64,000 nucleotides of DNA from Desulfosporosinus shakirovi (GTDB lineage: Bacteria > Bacillota > Desulfitobacteriia > Desulfitobacteriales > Desulfitobacteriaceae). Below the pieces are notes generated by a model. That model was not told the DNA's origin and searched no databases. It saw only the letters and a program-made list of their open reading frames with translations. The stretch lies in NCBI RefSeq assembly GCF_020595055.1, contig NZ_JAJDOO010000012.1, positions 1 to 64,000 of the forward strand, read 5' to 3'. Below are positions 55,351 through 64,000 of the stretch, in pieces; within the stretch, counting starts at the first letter, position 1; the number at the start of each line of letters is the position of its first letter. Position numbers and translations under genes: made by a program.

Positions 55351-55485
55351 AAAAACATTCAGTTTTGTTAATTTCAAGTTATTTTAAATTATTTGTTTGT
55401 AGAATTACTCATTATATAAATACAAAGTAGGTTAAGCTCCTGCAAATAGAATAAAGTTAACTAATCGCGACTACTGAGAGTAAAT

Positions 55486-55539
55486 TTAACAATAAATTAA
55501 TATTCAATTCATCAAAACTTTACACTAAGACATTATTAT
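55486..55539 (+). promoter_or_regulatory. PhoP-type promoter of the GGDEF/EAL gene
   Basis: TTAACA, TTAATA, TTCATC and TTTACA start at 55486, 55497, 55508 and 55519; after 9 bases comes TATTAT (55534-55539), about 17 bases before the start codon. Confidence 0.78.
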
Positions 55540-55555
55540 TTAGTAAGGATATTTT

Positions 55556-57766
55556 ATGAAAAGACTTGAGTCAGAGGCTATGTTTGATCTAAAAAGGAGT
55601 TTTCAGATGTTTAAGTCGCTAGATATAAGCCAACGGAAATTATACCGCCTACTAAGAGATGACAAGACAGTCTGGGTTTTATATCTTGACATTGTTAAAT
55701 TTCAGGAGGTGGAATTTCGGTACGGCTACAAAATTTGCAGACAAATCTTGGAGGAAATTGAGAATGAAATAAGTCATACGATTAAGCAGCAACGGAATCT
55801 CTACCTGTTTTCTCATTTTGAAAGCAGGGGTGGGGACGACTTTGTTGTTTATTTCGTACCAGGAAAAAACATCCATTGGAACATAACGGAAGTCATCGAA
55901 AAATGGGTTATTCCTCTGGAAGAAAGGTTTAATCACAGAATAAGGAAACTGGTGAGCGAGAAAATCAGTCTTCGTTCGGGAATTGCCCAGTGTATCAACG
56001 AAACTGGCCGAAGCCCTGATTATTTACTGTATGCCGCTGTGAAAGAGGCTTTCCTTCTAAATAAATCCGAACCTGATCCCAATTTTTTTGCTCGCCGCCA
56101 AGAGATTACCTATTTAATCGAAGAACCCGAAAAATACCTGAAAGCCGCTTTTCAGCCAATCATTGAAGCTCGAAGCGGAGAAGTGTTTGGTTTTGAAGCA
56201 TTGGCTCGTATCCCAAGCTCTACTTGTTTTAACAATATTGCTGATCTCTTCCCATTTGCCGAAAAGATTGGGCAGCTCTATCCAATCGAAACACTTTGCC
56301 GGCGTCAAGCCATTACTTCCTACCCTTCAATATCCCAAAACAAAGAGAGGCTTTTCCTTAACATTAACCCCCTTGTCCTAATTGACCCTGAGTTTGCCTC
56401 TGGTCATACTAGAAAGCTCCTCAGTGAACAAGGGTTAACTCCTTCAGATGTTGTACTGGAAATTACCGAACGAAGTGCTATCGAGGACTTCCCCACATTC
56501 CGGGATGCCTTAGATCATTATCGTAAGCAGGGGTACTTAATCGCTTTAGATGACGTTGGAGCCGGCTACTCTTCCCTGCAGTCCGTTGCGGAATTGCATC
56601 CTGATTTTCTTAAAGTTGATCGATCTTTAATAAAAGGGGTTAATGCTGACCCTATCAAATGGGCCTTACTAGAAACGTTTGTAACTTTTTCTAAGCGTAT
56701 AGGATGCCGAATCATTGCCGAAGGGGTAGAAACTGCTGAAGAAATGCGCACGGTGGTCCAATTAGGGGTAGATTACATACAGGGATTCTTTATTGCCAGA
56801 CCCTCCTTTGACCGAAAGTGCATTAATCCGGCAGTTAAAGAGATCTTGGATGTCAAACATCGGCTCAAGTCTGCAGAACAAAACTCGATTCTTTCTATGG
56901 TAGAACCCTTGCCCCTCTTCAATGCTCACACTTTGGTTAATGCTGTAGAAGCTTATTTCCGTGACCATCCTCACCAATGGTTAGTGGGCATAACTGAAGA
57001 CTCCCGTTTAGTCGGTGTAATGCAACGAGACAGGCTATTTTCTGCCCTAGGTACTCGTTATGGTGTCACTCTTTATTCTGAACGCACTATTCCAATTCTT
57101 ATGGATACAAATCCACTTATAGTTGAAGACACCACTCCTTTGGAAGTGGTGTCTAGTTTAGCTATGCAACGTTCTGGTTCTCAGCTTTATGATGGTATTA
57201 TTATCGCAAATCAACGCAAGCCGATAGGGTTGGTCTCAGTGGCAAATTTAATTAAAACCATGGCTGAGAGACAGATCCAAATTGCCCGAGGTGCTAACCC
57301 ACTAACCGGGTTGCCCGGCAACCTCCTCATTGACCAAGAAATTCGACAGCATTTAGAACGCAGATCGACCTTTGGCCTAATATATGTAGATCTTAACAAA
57401 TTCAAATATTATAACGACTTATTTGGTTTCCAACAAGGAGATGTAGCTATTAAGATGTTAAGCGAGGTTTTACTGAATGCATCCAACAATACTGCTCAGG
57501 AAACTTTTGTCGGACACATTGGCGGCGATGATTTTATAATCATCACCTCATCTTTAGAACTGGAAAAATTAGCAGTTAATATACTCTTCCAATTCGAACA
57601 ATCATGCAAGCAGTTAACCGGAACAGAAAGCCTTAGCGTTGCTCTGGCAGGCCTCATCATAAACAACGCTGAGCAAAATTGGACACCTTTGCTCGTTTCC
57701 GAGCGGGCTGCCCAGATCAAGAAAGAAGTTAAAGCAATTGGAGGCAACTCTTATTTAGTTAGATAG
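55556..57766 (+). CDS. c-di-GMP protein: GGDEF-EAL-CBS-GGDEF
   Basis: Of 736 residues. About 20-165: a degenerate GGDEF-like domain ([11 protein letters not shown]). About 185-430: an EAL phosphodiesterase with the catalytic set kept ([54 protein letters not shown]), so it probably hydrolyses c-di-GMP. About 455-575: a CBS pair ([14 protein letters not shown]). About 590-736: a second GGDEF domain with GGDDF in place of GGDEF, activity uncertain. No membrane segment. A chemoreceptor gene follows 14 bases later in the same operon. The PhoP-type promoter ties it to phosphate limitation. Confidence 0.88.
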   Translation: MKRLESEAMFDLKRSFQMFKSLDISQRKLYRLLRDDKTVWVLYLDIVKFQEVEFRYGYKICRQILEEIENEISHTIKQQRNLYLFSHFESRGGDDFVVYFVPGKNIHWNITEVIEKWVIPLEERFNHRIRKLVSEKISLRSGIAQCINETGRSPDYLLYAAVKEAFLLNKSEPDPNFFARRQEITYLIEEPEKYLKAAFQPIIEARSGEVFGFEALARIPSSTCFNNIADLFPFAEKIGQLYPIETLCRRQAITSYPSISQNKERLFLNINPLVLIDPEFASGHTRKLLSEQGLTPSDVVLEITERSAIEDFPTFRDALDHYRKQGYLIALDDVGAGYSSLQSVAELHPDFLKVDRSLIKGVNADPIKWALLETFVTFSKRIGCRIIAEGVETAEEMRTVVQLGVDYIQGFFIARPSFDRKCINPAVKEILDVKHRLKSAEQNSILSMVEPLPLFNAHTLVNAVEAYFRDHPHQWLVGITEDSRLVGVMQRDRLFSALGTRYGVTLYSERTIPILMDTNPLIVEDTTPLEVVSSLAMQRSGSQLYDGIIIANQRKPIGLVSVANLIKTMAERQIQIARGANPLTGLPGNLLIDQEIRQHLERRSTFGLIYVDLNKFKYYNDLFGFQQGDVAIKMLSEVLLNASNNTAQETFVGHIGGDDFIIITSSLELEKLAVNILFQFEQSCKQLTGTESLSVALAGLIINNAEQNWTPLLVSERAAQIKKEVKAIGGNSYLVR

Positions 57767-57780
57767 GGGGAGTAAATGTA

Positions 57781-59499
57781 ATGAAGTGGTTCAATAACTG
57801 GAAAACATTTTATAAAATCAATGCTTTGGTTCTTATCATGGTTGTCTTCATGCTTGGTTTAAGTTTTATGGGGTATTACTATTATCGACAAGCCAAAGTG
57901 GCTATGAACGATATCTATTCAAATTCCCTGATTTCAGTGAAATTGATTAATGAGGCTAATGCTAATGTCCGAATGATCCGCAGTGTCAACACAGAACTTC
58001 TTTTGGCCCCTCTGGACTCTTCTCAGAAACAAAACTTGCTTATTCAGACAACTGTACTGCAAGGCTTGATCAATGAGTCTCTAGACAACTATACTTCCCA
58101 TGCCCTTGAGCCCTTTGAAGTTGCAAAACTGACAAAAGTAAGAGATGGACTGCAAAAATACAGTAATGAATGGCAGCAGGTAGTTCTTCTCCTAGATCGT
58201 AATGACAAGGACGCTGCCTACGCCTATTTTTCTGTTAACGTTACCAAAATTCTAGAGGAAATAAACACCTTGCTTCCCGAACTTGTAGATTTCAGCGCCC
58301 AGAAAGCCCAAAGTACCATCTCCCGCGAAAATCTTAATTTCATTCGTGCCGAGAAAGTTTTATTTGGCTTTCCTCTTGCCGCCGCAGTACTGGCTGTGAC
58401 CATCGGGGCCCTGGTAGCTCGTGCCATTTCCAAGCCTTTGCAAATAATGCTGGCAAATGTTCGAGAGCTGGCTGCAGGAAATCTAACAGTAACCCGGATC
58501 AATACTGAATCCAAGGACGAAGCCGGACAATTAACACAGGCTTTTAATCAGATGACAATAAGTCTGTCAACTTTGGTAAGCAGAGTTTCAAAGTCCTCCG
58601 AACAAGTAACCTCCTCTGCCAACCAGCTCTTAACTATTACAGAACAGGGATCGAAGGCCTCCGGCCAAATCTCCCAGTCCGTCTCAGAGGTGGCATGCGG
58701 CACGGAAAGACAAGCTGGCGCAGTCAGCGAGACTGTGGTAGCTCTAGAACAAATAAACGCTAACATTCAAATAGTAGCAGAGGCAGGTCAGCGCGTCACA
58801 GACCTGACAACAAAAACGGCTATTGCTACGAAAGACGGGCAAATGGCTCTCACACAGGCCGTTAAACAAATGGACAACGTCAGTGAAGGAACCCAAGTTG
58901 TAAAAAATGCTATTACTTTACTGGCTGATAGCTCTGAACAAATAGCAAACATTGCTCACTTAATAACCAGTATCACCGAACAAACCAACCTTCTTGCCTT
59001 GAACGCCGCCATTGAAGCTGCCCGGGCCGGTGAACACGGACGCGGTTTTTCCGTAGTAGCTGAAGAGGTTCGAAAGTTGGCTGAAAAGGCTAAATCAGCA
59101 ACTGGACAAATCTCAGATTTGGTTGTTGTTAACCGGGAAAATATCTCCCACGCTACTGATGCAATGAATGCTGAAGAGATTTATGTCAATGATAGTATTA
59201 AAGCGGTAAATAAAGTAGGTTACGACCTCAAGGATATTCTGAAAATGGTTGATGAAGTGTCTGAACAAATTGGTGGAGTTTCCTCTTCCATACAGCAAAT
59301 GGCGGCAGGAAGTCAACAAATCGTTTCAGGGGTTCAAGATATCGGCACAGTTAGTCAGAGTACAGCTGGACAGGCGGCAAATGTATCTTCAGCCATTGAT
59401 GAATTCACTGCTTCTATCGATGAGATAAACCTTTCTTGTCATAGTCTGTCAAACTTTGCTCAGGACTTACAAAATGGGGTTAGCAAATTTAGGATTTAA
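57781..59499 (+). CDS. Methyl-accepting chemotaxis protein
   Basis: Of 572 residues: membrane helix 1 at about 13-33, a four-helix-bundle sensor domain of about 150 residues, membrane helix 2 at about 190-210, a HAMP linker ([19 protein letters not shown]), and the long signalling hairpin with the conserved tip [27 protein letters not shown] precedes the ATG. It shares an operon, and hence the PhoP-type promoter, with the c-di-GMP protein, so it may steer cells during phosphate shortage. Its ligand is unknown. The 3' end is followed by repeat element B. Confidence 0.92.
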   Translation: MKWFNNWKTFYKINALVLIMVVFMLGLSFMGYYYYRQAKVAMNDIYSNSLISVKLINEANANVRMIRSVNTELLLAPLDSSQKQNLLIQTTVLQGLINESLDNYTSHALEPFEVAKLTKVRDGLQKYSNEWQQVVLLLDRNDKDAAYAYFSVNVTKILEEINTLLPELVDFSAQKAQSTISRENLNFIRAEKVLFGFPLAAAVLAVTIGALVARAISKPLQIMLANVRELAAGNLTVTRINTESKDEAGQLTQAFNQMTISLSTLVSRVSKSSEQVTSSANQLLTITEQGSKASGQISQSVSEVACGTERQAGAVSETVVALEQINANIQIVAEAGQRVTDLTTKTAIATKDGQMALTQAVKQMDNVSEGTQVVKNAITLLADSSEQIANIAHLITSITEQTNLLALNAAIEAARAGEHGRGFSVVAEEVRKLAEKAKSATGQISDLVVVNRENISHATDAMNAEEIYVNDSIKAVNKVGYDLKDILKMVDEVSEQIGGVSSSIQQMAAGSQQIVSGVQDIGTVSQSTAGQAANVSSAIDEFTASIDEINLSCHSLSNFAQDLQNGVSKFRI

Positions 59500-59532
59500 A
59501 GCGTGCTTCACTATCAACTCTGCAATAATGAT

Positions 59533-59693
59533 GGGGATGTAACGAAACTTGTTTTCTAGTTTATTACATCCCTGCTCTGTTTGTAATCCCCTTATATATT
59601 TGAGGACTGTTCACCACTTCAAAGGTGTACAGTCCTCTATTTTAGGATAACGCACCACCAGTTTGAAAAAATCTCAAGTTTCGTTACGGCCCC
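59533..59693 (-). repeat. Structured 160-base repeat element, copy B
   Basis: Read on the minus strand it parallels copy A (46034-46194): GTAACGAAACTTGA, CTGGTGGTGCGTTATCC, a stem GAGGACTGT/ACAGTCCTC with inner ACC/GGT, AATATATA, and a terminal hairpin GGGATGTAAT/GTTACATCCC. Its outer ends are inverted repeats of about 19 bases (GGGG, two variable bases, GTAACGAAACTTG). The central stem keeps pairing where the sequence differs from copy A. It lies between the convergent chemoreceptor and HTH genes, 33 bases past the chemoreceptor stop. Confidence 0.72.
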
Positions 59694-59710
59694 ATCTTTA
59701 TCAAAACTAA

Positions 59711-59932
59711 TTAGGCATATTGGTAGTGATAACCTTCTTTAATCAACATTTTTTTAACTTTAGTCAACTCCGTTGGATCAAAGAAATGTACCTCTTTTCC
59801 GTTGCGACTTGTCCAAATCTGCGGAGATAAATGTCCTTCCTTAATAAGCTTTTTAAATTTAAACCTTGAAACTTCCAGATAGTATGTAGCTTCTTTGGAA
59901 TTTAATAAGGAATATTGATATTGCTGGGTCAT
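59711..59932 (-). CDS. Small HTH (excisionase/MerR-like) DNA-binding protein (73 aa)
   Basis: AAGGAGG lies 7 bases before the ATG at 59932 (MTQQYQYSLLNSKEATYYLE), which sets the start; the frame is open further upstream. The core (SKEATYYLEVSRFKFKKLIKEGHLSPQIW, then FFDPTEL) is the winged-helix pattern of excisionase-like domains, which bind DNA or act as small regulators. A PhoP-type promoter is 213 bases upstream, giving a long leader. No phage genes are nearby. Role in the phosphate response is inferred. Confidence 0.68.
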   Translation of the reverse strand: MTQQYQYSLLNSKEATYYLEVSRFKFKKLIKEGHLSPQIWTSRNGKEVHFFDPTELTKVKKMLIKEGYHYQYA

Positions 59933-60060
59933 TGATCTTGCCTCCTTTTTAATACAGACAGGCGTAAAACCTTTAAGAAATAAATCTTTTCGGAACCGAC
60001 GCAAAGTATTAATAGGATTCCGTCGCAAAAAAGTTATTAAGAGATTTTTCGATACTTTTG

Positions 60061-60102
60061 TCAGAGTATTGATAATACAAGGCTTGTTGTTAGTGAACCC
60101 AT
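60061..60102 (-). CDS. Possible leader peptide upstream of the HTH gene (13 aa)
   Basis: AGAGGAGG precedes ATG by about 10 bases, yet the frame (MGSLTTSLVLSIL) stops after 13 codons. The neighbouring frame then stays open for about 40 codons and runs into the HTH gene (LTKVSKNLL..., LRRFRKDLFLKG). It is either a short leader peptide or the start of a gene broken by one frameshift. Confidence 0.35.
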   Translation of the reverse strand: MGSLTTSLVLSIL

Positions 60103-60144
60103 TTTATAGGTACCTCCTCTTTTCTATATGTATTAACACTATTA

Positions 60145-60198
60145 AATATATACTTTCATTGTAAAGTTTTGCTTAACGAACTTTTAGGTTTAGGTTAA
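60145..60198 (-). promoter_or_regulatory. PhoP-type promoter upstream of the HTH gene
   Basis: On the minus strand TTAACC, CTAAAA, TTAAGC and TTTACA start every 11 bases, then 9 bases and TATATT. Same layout as the pst promoters. Confidence 0.75.
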
Positions 60199-60298
60199 AA
60201 GCATCACTCGAGATAGAATTTTAGCAACAAAGGTAAACAATCGCTATCAGGGGCAATATGAGATGCCCCCGCTCTTTCATGACCACTCCCATAATGGG

Positions 60299-60515
60299 TT
60301 ATTTGTCACGCGACACGCCCACTAATCCCGTCTTAACGGCTTCTAGATGCACCATCGTAAAGACCTCTAAGTAATAGAGAAACAGCCGGTATTAACGCTG
60401 CCAGCATTATGTCCTTATAAGGGATATTTGAAAATTCTGCCATGATAAACGCCGCTGCTCCCATGACTGGAGGCATTAACTGACCGCCCCCGCAAAGTAA
60501 GGCCTATAACCAATG
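60299..60515 (-). pseudogene. Remnant of a TRAP transporter large permease (DctM/TAXI type)
   Basis: On the minus strand the sequence reads GGGGQLMPPVMGAAAFIMAE, then NIPYKDIMLAALIPA, the signature of TRAP-TAXI fused permeases. It then shifts frame and ends MVHLEAVKTGLVGVSRDK with TAA at 60299. Adding two bases near 60395 would join the pieces. Only about 70 residues of a protein of more than 600 remain. It lies next to an IclR regulator, a common controller of carboxylate uptake genes, so a former uptake locus has probably been lost. Confidence 0.65.
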
Positions 60516-60641
60516 TTTTGTTCAGCGTCAAGAAATTCACATCAATATAGTGAACTCTTTCATTAAAACTTTTCTATAGAAATCGAAAATCCTACCATCT
60601 AAGTAGGAAGATCTAAATCTAAATCTTATTCTTATTTCTGT

Positions 60642-61436
60642 TTAATTATCAAACTCCTCACCCTTTACTCCATGATGAGGATAACCCAGTTTCACAGAAA
60701 TCTCACGGGCCGCTTTCTTTACCAGTAACGAGATTTGCTCTGCCCTTTCCTCTAAGAACCCAAAAGACCTTCCTGAAACAGAAATACTTGCAAAAACGTT
60801 TCCATTATCATCATATATGGGAGCAGCCACTCCATATGCTCCAAAATCTACGTCTCCGGCCGTCACAGCAACACCTTCCTGGCGAATGCGGGTGAGTTCT
60901 TCCTTTAGTACATTCGCATCAATTGTGCCCTTATCACTTACCCTAATTAAATTCTCGTTTTGAAGATATGTATCAATAAACTCCTGTGTTTGGAAAGCTA
61001 ACAAAACCTTTTTCGATGCACCGCAATGCAGTGGAAGACCGATTCCGAAAGCAGCACGAATTGCTATTGAGTATGGCCCTTCAACAATTTCTATTCCCAA
61101 ACCCATTTTGCCTTGTTTCTTTGTTAAGAGAACTGATTCCCCTGTGAGTTTGCCCATCTCCTGCATTATCGGCAGTGCAATTTTACGCAAGCCCAGCTGA
61201 TTAGTTGCCACTTTTCCTAATTCAATCACCTTCATACCAAGACGGTATTTGTCAGTATAGACATCCTTTTCTACAAATCCATTACGGTGCAACGTAACCA
61301 ATATTCTATGTATTACACTCTTAGAAAGTTCTAATTTCTTGCTAAGCTCCGTGACTCCCCATATGTCGTCTTCGTTGGTAAAACAATTTAGGATTGCCAA
61401 AGCCCTTTCGACGGTTTGTACACCCTCACTTTGCAT
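60642..61436 (-). CDS. IclR-family transcriptional regulator
   Basis: About 264 residues. AGGAGG lies 7 bases before the ATG at 61436 (MQSEGVQTVERALAIL), so I use it over the ATG 18 bases upstream. Residues 8-70 are the IclR winged helix (WGVTELSKKLELSKSVIHRIL). The rest is the effector domain (GLPLHCGASKKVLLAF, YGVAAPIYDDNGNVFASISVSG). IclR proteins often control catabolism of organic or aromatic acids. The adjacent TRAP-permease remnant suggests its target operon is gone or elsewhere. Confidence 0.9.
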   Translation of the reverse strand: MQSEGVQTVERALAILNCFTNEDDIWGVTELSKKLELSKSVIHRILVTLHRNGFVEKDVYTDKYRLGMKVIELGKVATNQLGLRKIALPIMQEMGKLTGESVLLTKKQGKMGLGIEIVEGPYSIAIRAAFGIGLPLHCGASKKVLLAFQTQEFIDTYLQNENLIRVSDKGTIDANVLKEELTRIRQEGVAVTAGDVDFGAYGVAAPIYDDNGNVFASISVSGRSFGFLEERAEQISLLVKKAAREISVKLGYPHHGVKGEEFDN

Positions 61437-61734
61437 TGCACCACCTCCTCTCATTTACCTGCATACTGAAAGCATAGTACTCATGTTTGTTATAATATTG
61501 TATATCTCTCAACATTTAAATGCAATTCATATAGGTTATTTAATCATAGGCATCTATTTCTTAAATATATCAATGTCGTAATACACTTCGTTTCGTGACT
61601 TTTTCGAGATAGGTGTCGTTATCTGTATCACTCTCTTTTCGGACATTTTTCTGCATTATTCTCGACGTAAAGCTGTATCTGCGAAATCATAAACAGCTTA
61701 ATAAGCATTCAATCTTTTATAACCATAATATAAT
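61437..61734. other. Gene-free stretch between iclR-type gene and membrane protein gene
   Basis: About 300 AT-rich bases. No frame with a ribosome site, no hairpin of note and no family match is seen. It must hold the promoter of the IclR-type gene, but I cannot place it with confidence. Confidence 0.4.
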
Positions 61735-61767
61735 AGTAAAACCTCTGACTTCTAAGTTTCAGAGGTT
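61735..61767 (-). terminator. Terminator overlapping the membrane protein stop codon
   Basis: On the minus strand AACCTCTGA pairs with TCAGAGGTT, then TTTACT. The first arm includes the TGA stop of the gene. Confidence 0.6.
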
Positions 61768-62241
61768 ATTTAAAGAATCTCTTTTCGCAATTGAACTTGT
61801 CTCAATAAATACCCAAGTAATGATGGACCACCAAACTAAAAAGGTGAAATATGCCATAACTGGGTAAAACCAAGGTTTAAAATCAAATAATCCAACATTA
61901 TGAACTAAATAACCATACATAACGCTGAATGCAGCAAACCCAAGGACATAGAAGTATTGAAACATTTTTTGTGGGGGTAAAAATCGAAGAAAACACATAA
62001 CTGTAAGAATCCAACTAGGTGGAGAAAGTATGTTTTGCCCCAATACGTTGAATATTCCAGCATTTTCAAACCAAATAATATGAAATAGATTTTGAAATAA
62101 ACCTACTACTACTACATCACCTAATCCTCCAAGAAGCATTGCATAAATAAAATATTCCTTAAAATCTTTCTTAGGGATGGTTATAAGTACGACAATAAAC
62201 ATTAGAAATATGAACGACGGATAAAAAAGTATAGATAGCAT
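61759..62241 (-). CDS. Integral membrane protein of unknown function (160 aa)
   Basis: Five hydrophobic segments are seen (about 5-22, 32-50, 70-88, 93-113, 128-150), with Trp and aromatic residues near the ends and a short polar C-terminus. No transporter or enzyme signature is recognised. AAGGTGAG precedes the ATG. Similar small aromatic-rich membrane proteins occur in Bacillus and clostridia without assigned role. It is transcribed alone. Confidence 0.65.
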   Translation of the reverse strand: MLSILFYPSFIFLMFIVVLITIPKKDFKEYFIYAMLLGGLGDVVVVGLFQNLFHIIWFENAGIFNVLGQNILSPPSWILTVMCFLRFLPPQKMFQYFYVLGFAAFSVMYGYLVHNVGLFDFKPWFYPVMAYFTFLVWWSIITWVFIETSSIAKRDSLNNL

Positions 62242-62451
62242 ATACTCTACTCACCTTTTCCTTCTAGTTTCTTAATCAATTCAGAGACTCCTACAAGTAG
62301 GTTTTCCTTATTCTCACACAAATTTCTTATGGTTATAGTTTTAACAAAAGTTCATGAATGTATTCACAAGTATTAACTCAACTCTCATTGTCGGACCTTA
62401 ATCAACTTATCGCGGGGGGATAGAAAGAAAGGCTTCAAACTGTCTAAATAA

Positions 62452-62482
62452 CAAAAAAAGCATCTTGAAAACTCAAAATGCT
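62452..62482 (-). terminator. Terminator after tRNA-Lys
   Basis: On the minus strand AAGCATTTTGA pairs with TCAAGATGCTT (one G-T pair), followed by TTTTTTG; it begins 18 bases past the tRNA. Confidence 0.75.
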
Positions 62483-62500
62483 TACTAACCATAACAATTT

Positions 62501-62576
62501 TGGTGCGCCACCCCAGATTCGAACTGGGGACCTGCCGATTAAGAGTCGGATGCTCTACCAGCTGAGCTAGTGGCGC
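62501..62576 (-). tRNA. tRNA-Lys (anticodon CTT)
   Basis: A 76-base cloverleaf on the minus strand: acceptor GCGCCAC/GTGGCGC, D arm GCTCAGCTGGTAGAGC, anticodon loop CTCTTAA (anticodon CTT), T arm CCCAG-TTCGAAT-CTGGG, discriminator A and an encoded CCA. The top pair of the anticodon stem is a mismatch. Its terminator is at 62452-62482. Confidence 0.95.
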
Positions 62577-62702
62577 ACATGCAACAATTAAGAGTATACT
62601 TTCCGAATGTTAAATTGTCAATAACTTTATGATTATGACTTATTAATATATAGATATTATGTTTATGTCATCATGCAATCAGCTAATTTCTAGTTATTGA
62701 TT

Positions 62703-64000
62703 TTATACGGCGGCTGCTAAGTTAAGAATAGCTTGAGCATATACTTTGGTTGTTAAAAGGAGATTGTTGATAGGAATGTATTCATCTGGACAATGGATTA
62801 CTTCCGGCTCGCCTGGAAAAGTTGGGCCAAAGGCAACTCCTTGGGGCAGAGCTTTAGCATATGTTCCTCCGCCAATTGCAAAAGCAAAGGGCTCGAGGCC
62901 GGTTACATCAGAATAGGCTTTCAACAAAGACTGAACTAAATTGCTCTCTTTTGGGACGTGATGTGCCTCTTGATGATTTAATATCTTAATTCGAAATTGC
63001 CTTTCTAAAGCAATCTTTTCGATCGGCTGAAAAACATCGTCAAGCTGATACGTAACAGGATATCGGATATCAATTACTAAGCGAGTATCCTCTGATGTCA
63101 ATTCTAAAATACCAAGGTTGAGGGAAAGTTTACCTGAAGGTTCATCCCTTAAAGCCACTCCAAACCCTTCTCCATAAAAGCCTGTGCCGGGATTGGTTAA
63201 AATGAAATCTAAAACTTGTTGTTCCTCGGAGCTCAGTGGTAACGTTCCCAGGAATCTTAAGGCGTAGAGAACTGCATTTTTACCATTTTGGGGGAGGCTT
63301 CCATGGGCACCTACTCCTTTAAAAACAAGCTTGATCTCTTGTTCCGATTTCTCGCTTACCAAACTACCGCTAACCCCTTCCGGGAAAGAGAAGTCGTTTA
63401 ATACCTTAGCCAGATCATCGTAAGAGATCCCCTTTAAAGCAACATCACAGCGATCGGGAACAACGTTAGCTCGTTCTCCGCCGCGGACGCTTACTAGATG
63501 CGGAAAAGAGGTTGCGTGTGATTTAGCTAATTCCAGATGGAGGATACCTTTCTCAGCATGAATTACAGGGAATTCAGCATCCGGTGCAAATCCGATTTTA
63601 GGAGTTTCTTCTTTTTTTAGATAATAAGCCATATCCTCCCAACCAGATTCTTCATCAGTGCCTAAAATTAGCCGAACTCTCATCTTTAAGGGAATGTTGG
63701 CATCTTTAATGGCTTTCATAGCAAAGAGCGCTGCCAAAGTTGGCCCTTTATCATCCAAAGCTCCTCTGCCCAGAATCTTGCCATCAACAATAGTTGCACT
63801 GTATGGAGGCACTGACCATCCATCCCCTTCCGGAACAACATCAATGTGCCCCAGAATACCTAATAGTTCACCAGTGCCCATCTCAATATGTCCTGCATAA
63901 CCATCAACATTTTTGACTGTAAAACCAAACATTTGTCCAAGTGCCAAAGTCCATTCTAAAGCATCTTTAATCCCCGGGCCGAAGGGTGCACCCTCTGAAG
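62703..64000 (-). CDS. PepV/Sapep-type metallodipeptidase (partial, N-terminus off window)
   Basis: The frame is open to the right edge and about 40 residues are missing. It reads APFGPGIKDALEWTLALGQ, the M20 metal motif GILGHIDVVPEGDGWSVPPY, GRGALDDKGPTLAALFAMK, the catalytic EE pair (GTDEESGW), and the late His region (GGGTYAKALPQGVAFGPTFPGEP). This set fits the PepV/Sapep manganese- or zinc-dependent dipeptidases, which cut dipeptides in the cytosol. The metal and exact specificity cannot be read from sequence. Confidence 0.9.
   Translation of the reverse strand, partial: SEGAPFGPGIKDALEWTLALGQMFGFTVKNVDGYAGHIEMGTGELLGILGHIDVVPEGDGWSVPPYSATIVDGKILGRGALDDKGPTLAALFAMKAIKDANIPLKMRVRLILGTDEESGWEDMAYYLKKEETPKIGFAPDAEFPVIHAEKGILHLELAKSHATSFPHLVSVRGGERANVVPDRCDVALKGISYDDLAKVLNDFSFPEGVSGSLVSEKSEQEIKLVFKGVGAHGSLPQNGKNAVLYALRFLGTLPLSSEEQQVLDFILTNPGTGFYGEGFGVALRDEPSGKLSLNLGILELTSEDTRLVIDIRYPVTYQLDDVFQPIEKIALERQFRIKILNHQEAHHVPKESNLVQSLLKAYSDVTGLEPFAFAIGGGTYAKALPQGVAFGPTFPGEPEVIHCPDEYIPINNLLLTTKVYAQAILNLAAAV

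Noticed and set aside
62247-62321. 24-codon frame upstream of the membrane protein gene (ENKENLLVGVSELIKKLEGKGE)
   Set aside because: The residue pattern looks protein-like, but there is no usable start with a ribosome site; it may be a remnant or chance.

Overview
The window looks like chromosomal DNA of a low-GC, endospore-forming anaerobe close to Desulfosporosinus/Desulfitobacterium (Peptococcaceae sensu lato). This rests on the gene content seen here: spoVK, sigI/rsgI, hfq beside miaA, mutS/mutL with companions, a two-domain PRK06851-type ATPase, an EtfAB pair with a membrane HdrD-like Fe-S/cytochrome b protein, a small siroheme/ferredoxin protein and a variant cytochrome c maturation system. 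Genus assignment is inference; there is no rRNA in the window.

Layout. 1-4300: a truncated histidine kinase end, a scrap resembling a P-type ATPase, three small secreted proteins, and the sigI-rsgI operon, whose promoter shape recurs in front of one secreted protein. 4371-8443: a cytochrome c maturation cluster with a CXXXY-type CcmE, decaying through frameshifts and deletions (ccmF, two membrane-protein remnants, ccmA), followed by about 1.2 kb of gene-free DNA. 9640-20845: wall and housekeeping genes (two peptidases, lexA with an SOS box, ddl, lepB, a YnbB-like PLP enzyme, hflX, spoVK, typA). 21012-32984: the hfq-miaA-methyltransferase-mutL-deacetylase-hydantoinase-mutS-ylbF-miaB block, all on the minus strand. 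33113-39859: a second D,D-carboxypeptidase, degV, a thioesterase, small proteins, pyk and gap. 40133-45351: a frameshifted ATPase gene and the EtfAB/quinone-reductase operon. 46565-47872: a Crp/Fnr regulator converging on a siroheme/ferredoxin protein.

48072-60198 is the most coherent region: phoU-pstBACS, a PhoP-like response regulator, a zinc phospholipase C with a monogalactosyldiacylglycerol-synthase-like glycosyltransferase, a GGDEF/EAL/CBS/GGDEF protein with a chemoreceptor, and a small HTH protein. I find six promoters here built the same way: hexamers every 11 bases ending in TTTACA, then exactly 9 bases, then a -10-like hexamer starting TA and ending T. This defines a probable PhoP regulon that joins phosphate uptake, lipid remodelling and c-di-GMP/chemotaxis.

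A structured element of about 160 bases occurs twice (46034-46194 and, inverted, 59533-59693), with at least one compensatory base-pair change. The right end holds a TRAP-permease remnant, an IclR regulator, a membrane protein, a tRNA-Lys(CTT) and a partial PepV-like dipeptidase that runs off the window.
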